From Polluticaenibacter yanchengensis (lineage in GTDB: Bacteria > Bacteroidota > Bacteroidia > Chitinophagales > Chitinophagaceae): DNA of 64,000 nt. The translations under genes and the position numbers were made by a program. Below, one piece after another: positions 62,525 through 64,000 of this stretch. The DNA is taken from the NCBI GenBank assembly GCA_027854065.1, contig JAQGEF010000009.1, positions 1 through 64,000 on the forward strand, read 5' to 3'. The first letter of the stretch is position 1. Every line of letters begins with the position of its first letter. The notes under the pieces are model-generated. The model searched no databases and was not told where the DNA came from. It was given only the letters and a program-made list of their open reading frames with translations.

Positions 62525-62589
62525 TTAAACCTTAGATACTTTATAAAGACAGTTTTTATCAGGCGCTGGCATCTCCGGGAATCCTATTC

Positions 62590-62740
62590 AAAAGCAGTCC
62601 GGCGTGCTTATGGCTCCGCTAACGCTCGGTATTTGTTTTAAAGAATATACCAAATGGTATATTCTTTAAAACAAATACTACCTCCTTCGTCGGTACCAAC
62701 GCATGCCGCAGCCCATCATCAGTTGTACTACTATTAAACA
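62590..62740 (+). repeat. Dispersed GC-rich hairpin element, copy R8, with a 24-bp palindromic insert
   Basis: GGCGTGCTTATGGCTCCGCT and ACGCTCGGT are followed by a perfect 24-bp inverted repeat (62629-62652 / 62655-62678, loop AA) where other copies have GTGC/GCAC. CTTCGTCGGTACC, GCATGCCGCAGCCC and GTACTACTATTAAACA (62725-62740) follow. It lies in the 874-bp spacer between folC and the last gene. Confidence 0.7.
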
Positions 62741-62759
62741 AAATATACCAAACGGTATA
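62646..62759. promoter_or_regulatory. Two near-identical 16-bp palindromes
   Basis: TATACCAAATGGTATA (62646-62661) and TATACCAAACGGTATA (62744-62759) differ at one position and lie 98 bp apart. The first is the centre of the long R8 palindrome. Either operator-like sites or repeat parts. Confidence 0.4.
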
Positions 62760-63020
62760 AAAAACAAAAAAGACCGGTATTAAAATTCAGCAGTTCACAA
62801 CAATCAATATAATAACTATTTACCCACCTGCCCGGTTAATAAGAACTAATTATTAAACGTTCCGATACAACAGCAGCTAGCCAATGAATAGCGCATTTCA
62901 CTTTGAAGTAATTAGGCCTTTTGTTTTAACAATGGTTCTTACATGATACGATGTACACCTAAAGTTGACGGGTAAACAAATAATAACATCCAAAACCCAC
63001 ATTAAAATAGAATACAAATG

Positions 63021-63112
63021 CACAAAGGCTGCGTTGGGTGTCGGTAGCGCCCCAGCGCCAGTACGACTCAGGAGCACCGGGCGTAGCAGAGCCATAAACA
63101 CGACGGCCTGTC
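63021..63112 (-). repeat. Dispersed GC-rich hairpin element, copy R9
   Basis: Minus strand: GTGTTTATGGCTCTGCTACGC, CCGGTGCTCCTGAGTCGTACTGGC (GTGC pairs with GTAC through a G-U) and CACCCAACGCAGCC. Opposite orientation to R8 at about 280 bp. The sequence between R8 and R9 and from 63113 to 63330 has no ORF with support. Confidence 0.65.
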
Positions 63113-63330
63113 GTTTAATCACCTATTCCAGGCTGATAGTCCATAAAATTCAATCTTAAATAAGACAAATAATTTGCTTAAATATCAAAATAAATCGAAA
63201 AAAAATCATCCTATTCATTCAATAACCGAAAGCAAAATGCACTACAGTACCATCTATTTGCTTTCAAATTTAATGCAAACGTTCCCGTAGAAATAAAATG
63301 TACTAATGACAATTAAAGTTTTCGAAACTT

Positions 63331-63361
63331 TATATTTGTAATCGATTGCAAAACGATTGCG
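63331..63361 (+). promoter_or_regulatory. -7 box plus LacI-type operator before the last gene
   Basis: TATATTTG (63331-63338) matches TAnnTTTG. CGATTGCAAAACGATTGCG follows right away (63343-63361), two CGATTGC copies 11 bp apart that also form GCAA-N5-TTGC, as in LacI-family operators. Overlap with the start-point region suggests repression. The regulator is not in the window. Confidence 0.5.
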
Positions 63362-63398
63362 AAAAGCTATTTACTCATTTTACATAATCTAATGCCTT

Positions 63399-64000
63399 AT
63401 GAAGTTCAATTTTACTCGTAAGAGTATAGCGGCTTTGTCTATTACCGCCATACTCAGTACCGGCCAGTTAATGGCGCAGAATACTCCGGTTATTAAGATT
63501 GATTTAGACCAGACCGGCCGCCCCACTGCCGAAGTAACGGAGCCCGGTTATATTGCCTGGCCACTGAAAACAGCACTTGCAGATAGTTTAAGCATTGTAC
63601 AGAGAAACAGCCTGAATGAAATAACAGATAGTGTTCAGGTAAAATTTACAAGAATAGGAGAATTTGGCACCAACCTCAGGACCAACTGGTATAAAGCAGG
63701 TATTGAAATGAAAACCTATTTTTCAAGGTTGCTTTGCGATGGTATTTATGTAGATGGTGGTAATGCCGGTGGTAAAATAGAAATGAGGATTTCCAATCTG
63801 AAACCTGGTAAGCATACAGTACTAACATACATCAACACAGTAGATAATCCTGCTACCAATACATTCAGCCCGGTGAATGTGTATTATAAAGACGTGTTAG
63901 TGGCAGAAAAAGTAAAGCCGGGCGAAAGGGTCACTGATTTTAAAAATGTTCAGTTAGTATATATTGAAGTAGATGCAGTTGCCGGCCAGGATGTTGTTAT
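63399..64000 (+). CDS. Secreted protein, 5' part only (runs off the window)
   Basis: ATG at 63399 opens 200 codons to the window edge. The signal peptide is MKFNFTRKSIAALSITAIL to about LMAQ. Next comes a beta-sandwich-like domain (VKIDLDQTGRPTAEVTEPGY pattern, FTRIGEFGTNLRTNWYKAG, RLLCDGIYVDGGNAGGKIEM, GKHTVLTYINTVDN). I have seen this N-terminal domain in secreted carbohydrate-active proteins but cannot name it. The LacI-type operator in front supports a sugar-related role. The catalytic part, if any, lies beyond the window. Confidence 0.7.
   Translation, partial: MKFNFTRKSIAALSITAILSTGQLMAQNTPVIKIDLDQTGRPTAEVTEPGYIAWPLKTALADSLSIVQRNSLNEITDSVQVKFTRIGEFGTNLRTNWYKAGIEMKTYFSRLLCDGIYVDGGNAGGKIEMRISNLKPGKHTVLTYINTVDNPATNTFSPVNVYYKDVLVAEKVKPGERVTDFKNVQLVYIEVDAVAGQDVV

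Noticed and set aside
62898..63122. 74-residue minus-strand frame
   Set aside because: Covers element R9 and has no coding pattern.
1..64000. CRISPR array, tRNA, rRNA, prophage or conjugative module
   Set aside because: No regularly spaced direct repeats, no cloverleaf or ribosomal sequence recognised, and no phage or transfer genes. The GC-rich repeats are dispersed, not arrayed.

Overview
The window reads as chromosomal DNA of a Bacteroidota bacterium, most likely of the Chitinophagaceae or a near relative (the family guess is low confidence). The evidence is a complete gldK-gldL-gldM-gldN type IX secretion/gliding operon plus a separate gldJ, a PorP/SprF-like membrane protein next to a giant PKD protein with a CHU_C type B sorting domain, phylum-typical genes (DUF4292 lipoprotein, BatD, DUF983, a ribBA fusion), and repeated TAnnTTTG -7 promoter boxes close to start codons. 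There is no sign of a plasmid, prophage or CRISPR array, and I saw no rRNA or tRNA gene. The only mobile element is an IS1380-family end at the left edge.

Layout. 1-539: 5' part of an IS1380 transposase and its probable terminus. 573-5864: sppA, folK and a deoxynucleoside kinase, an AztD-like (zinc chaperone type) lipoprotein behind three copies of a palindromic operator, and ndk. 6018-9173: dnaX, split by an A10 tract into a gamma-like short product and a -1-frame tau extension, then a DbpA-like DEAD-box helicase whose motif II reads DEFD. 9390-18494: an outer membrane barrel, a Crp/Fnr regulator with an AhpD-like protein, a DinB-like protein, an LtaS-type sulfatase, a CBM20-malQ, and an ECF sigma factor operon. 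18929-25811: PQQ-type sugar dehydrogenase, two divergent QueD/PTPS paralogues, murF and gldJ. 26032-31050: ahcY, a glycosyltransferase and recG. 31108-40853: the type IX secretion block. 41172-55989: a thioredoxin-fold DUF255 protein, an EnvC-like factor with a degenerate LytM domain, dut, two TerC proteins, PlsC, BatD and a second ECF sigma operon. 56373-62524: ribBA, homogentisate dioxygenase and a FAH-family hydrolase (tyrosine catabolism), a HEAT-repeat protein and folC. 63399 to the end: the start of a secreted protein behind a LacI-type operator.

How the genes work together. Envelope and secretion dominate: GldK/L/M/N and GldJ form the secretion and gliding machinery, and the CHU_C protein with its PorP/SprF partner is a likely client. 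Folate and pterin genes (folK, folC, two QueD-like enzymes, the GTP cyclohydrolase II part of ribBA) and nucleotide genes (deoxynucleoside kinase, ndk, dut) are scattered rather than clustered.

The least explained material is non-coding. About nine diverged copies of a GC-rich hairpin element of roughly 100-175 bp occupy the larger spacers, with apparent compensatory changes in one stem and two copies in which that stem is replaced by a long AT-rich palindrome. A separate 38-bp unit occurs twice at 37/38 identity in opposite orientation. A structured element after the homogentisate dioxygenase gene carries an 11-nt match to the anti-Shine-Dalgarno end of 16S rRNA. The dnaX A10 site and an inverted repeat that covers the start codon of the AhpD-like gene are the best candidates for unusual expression control.
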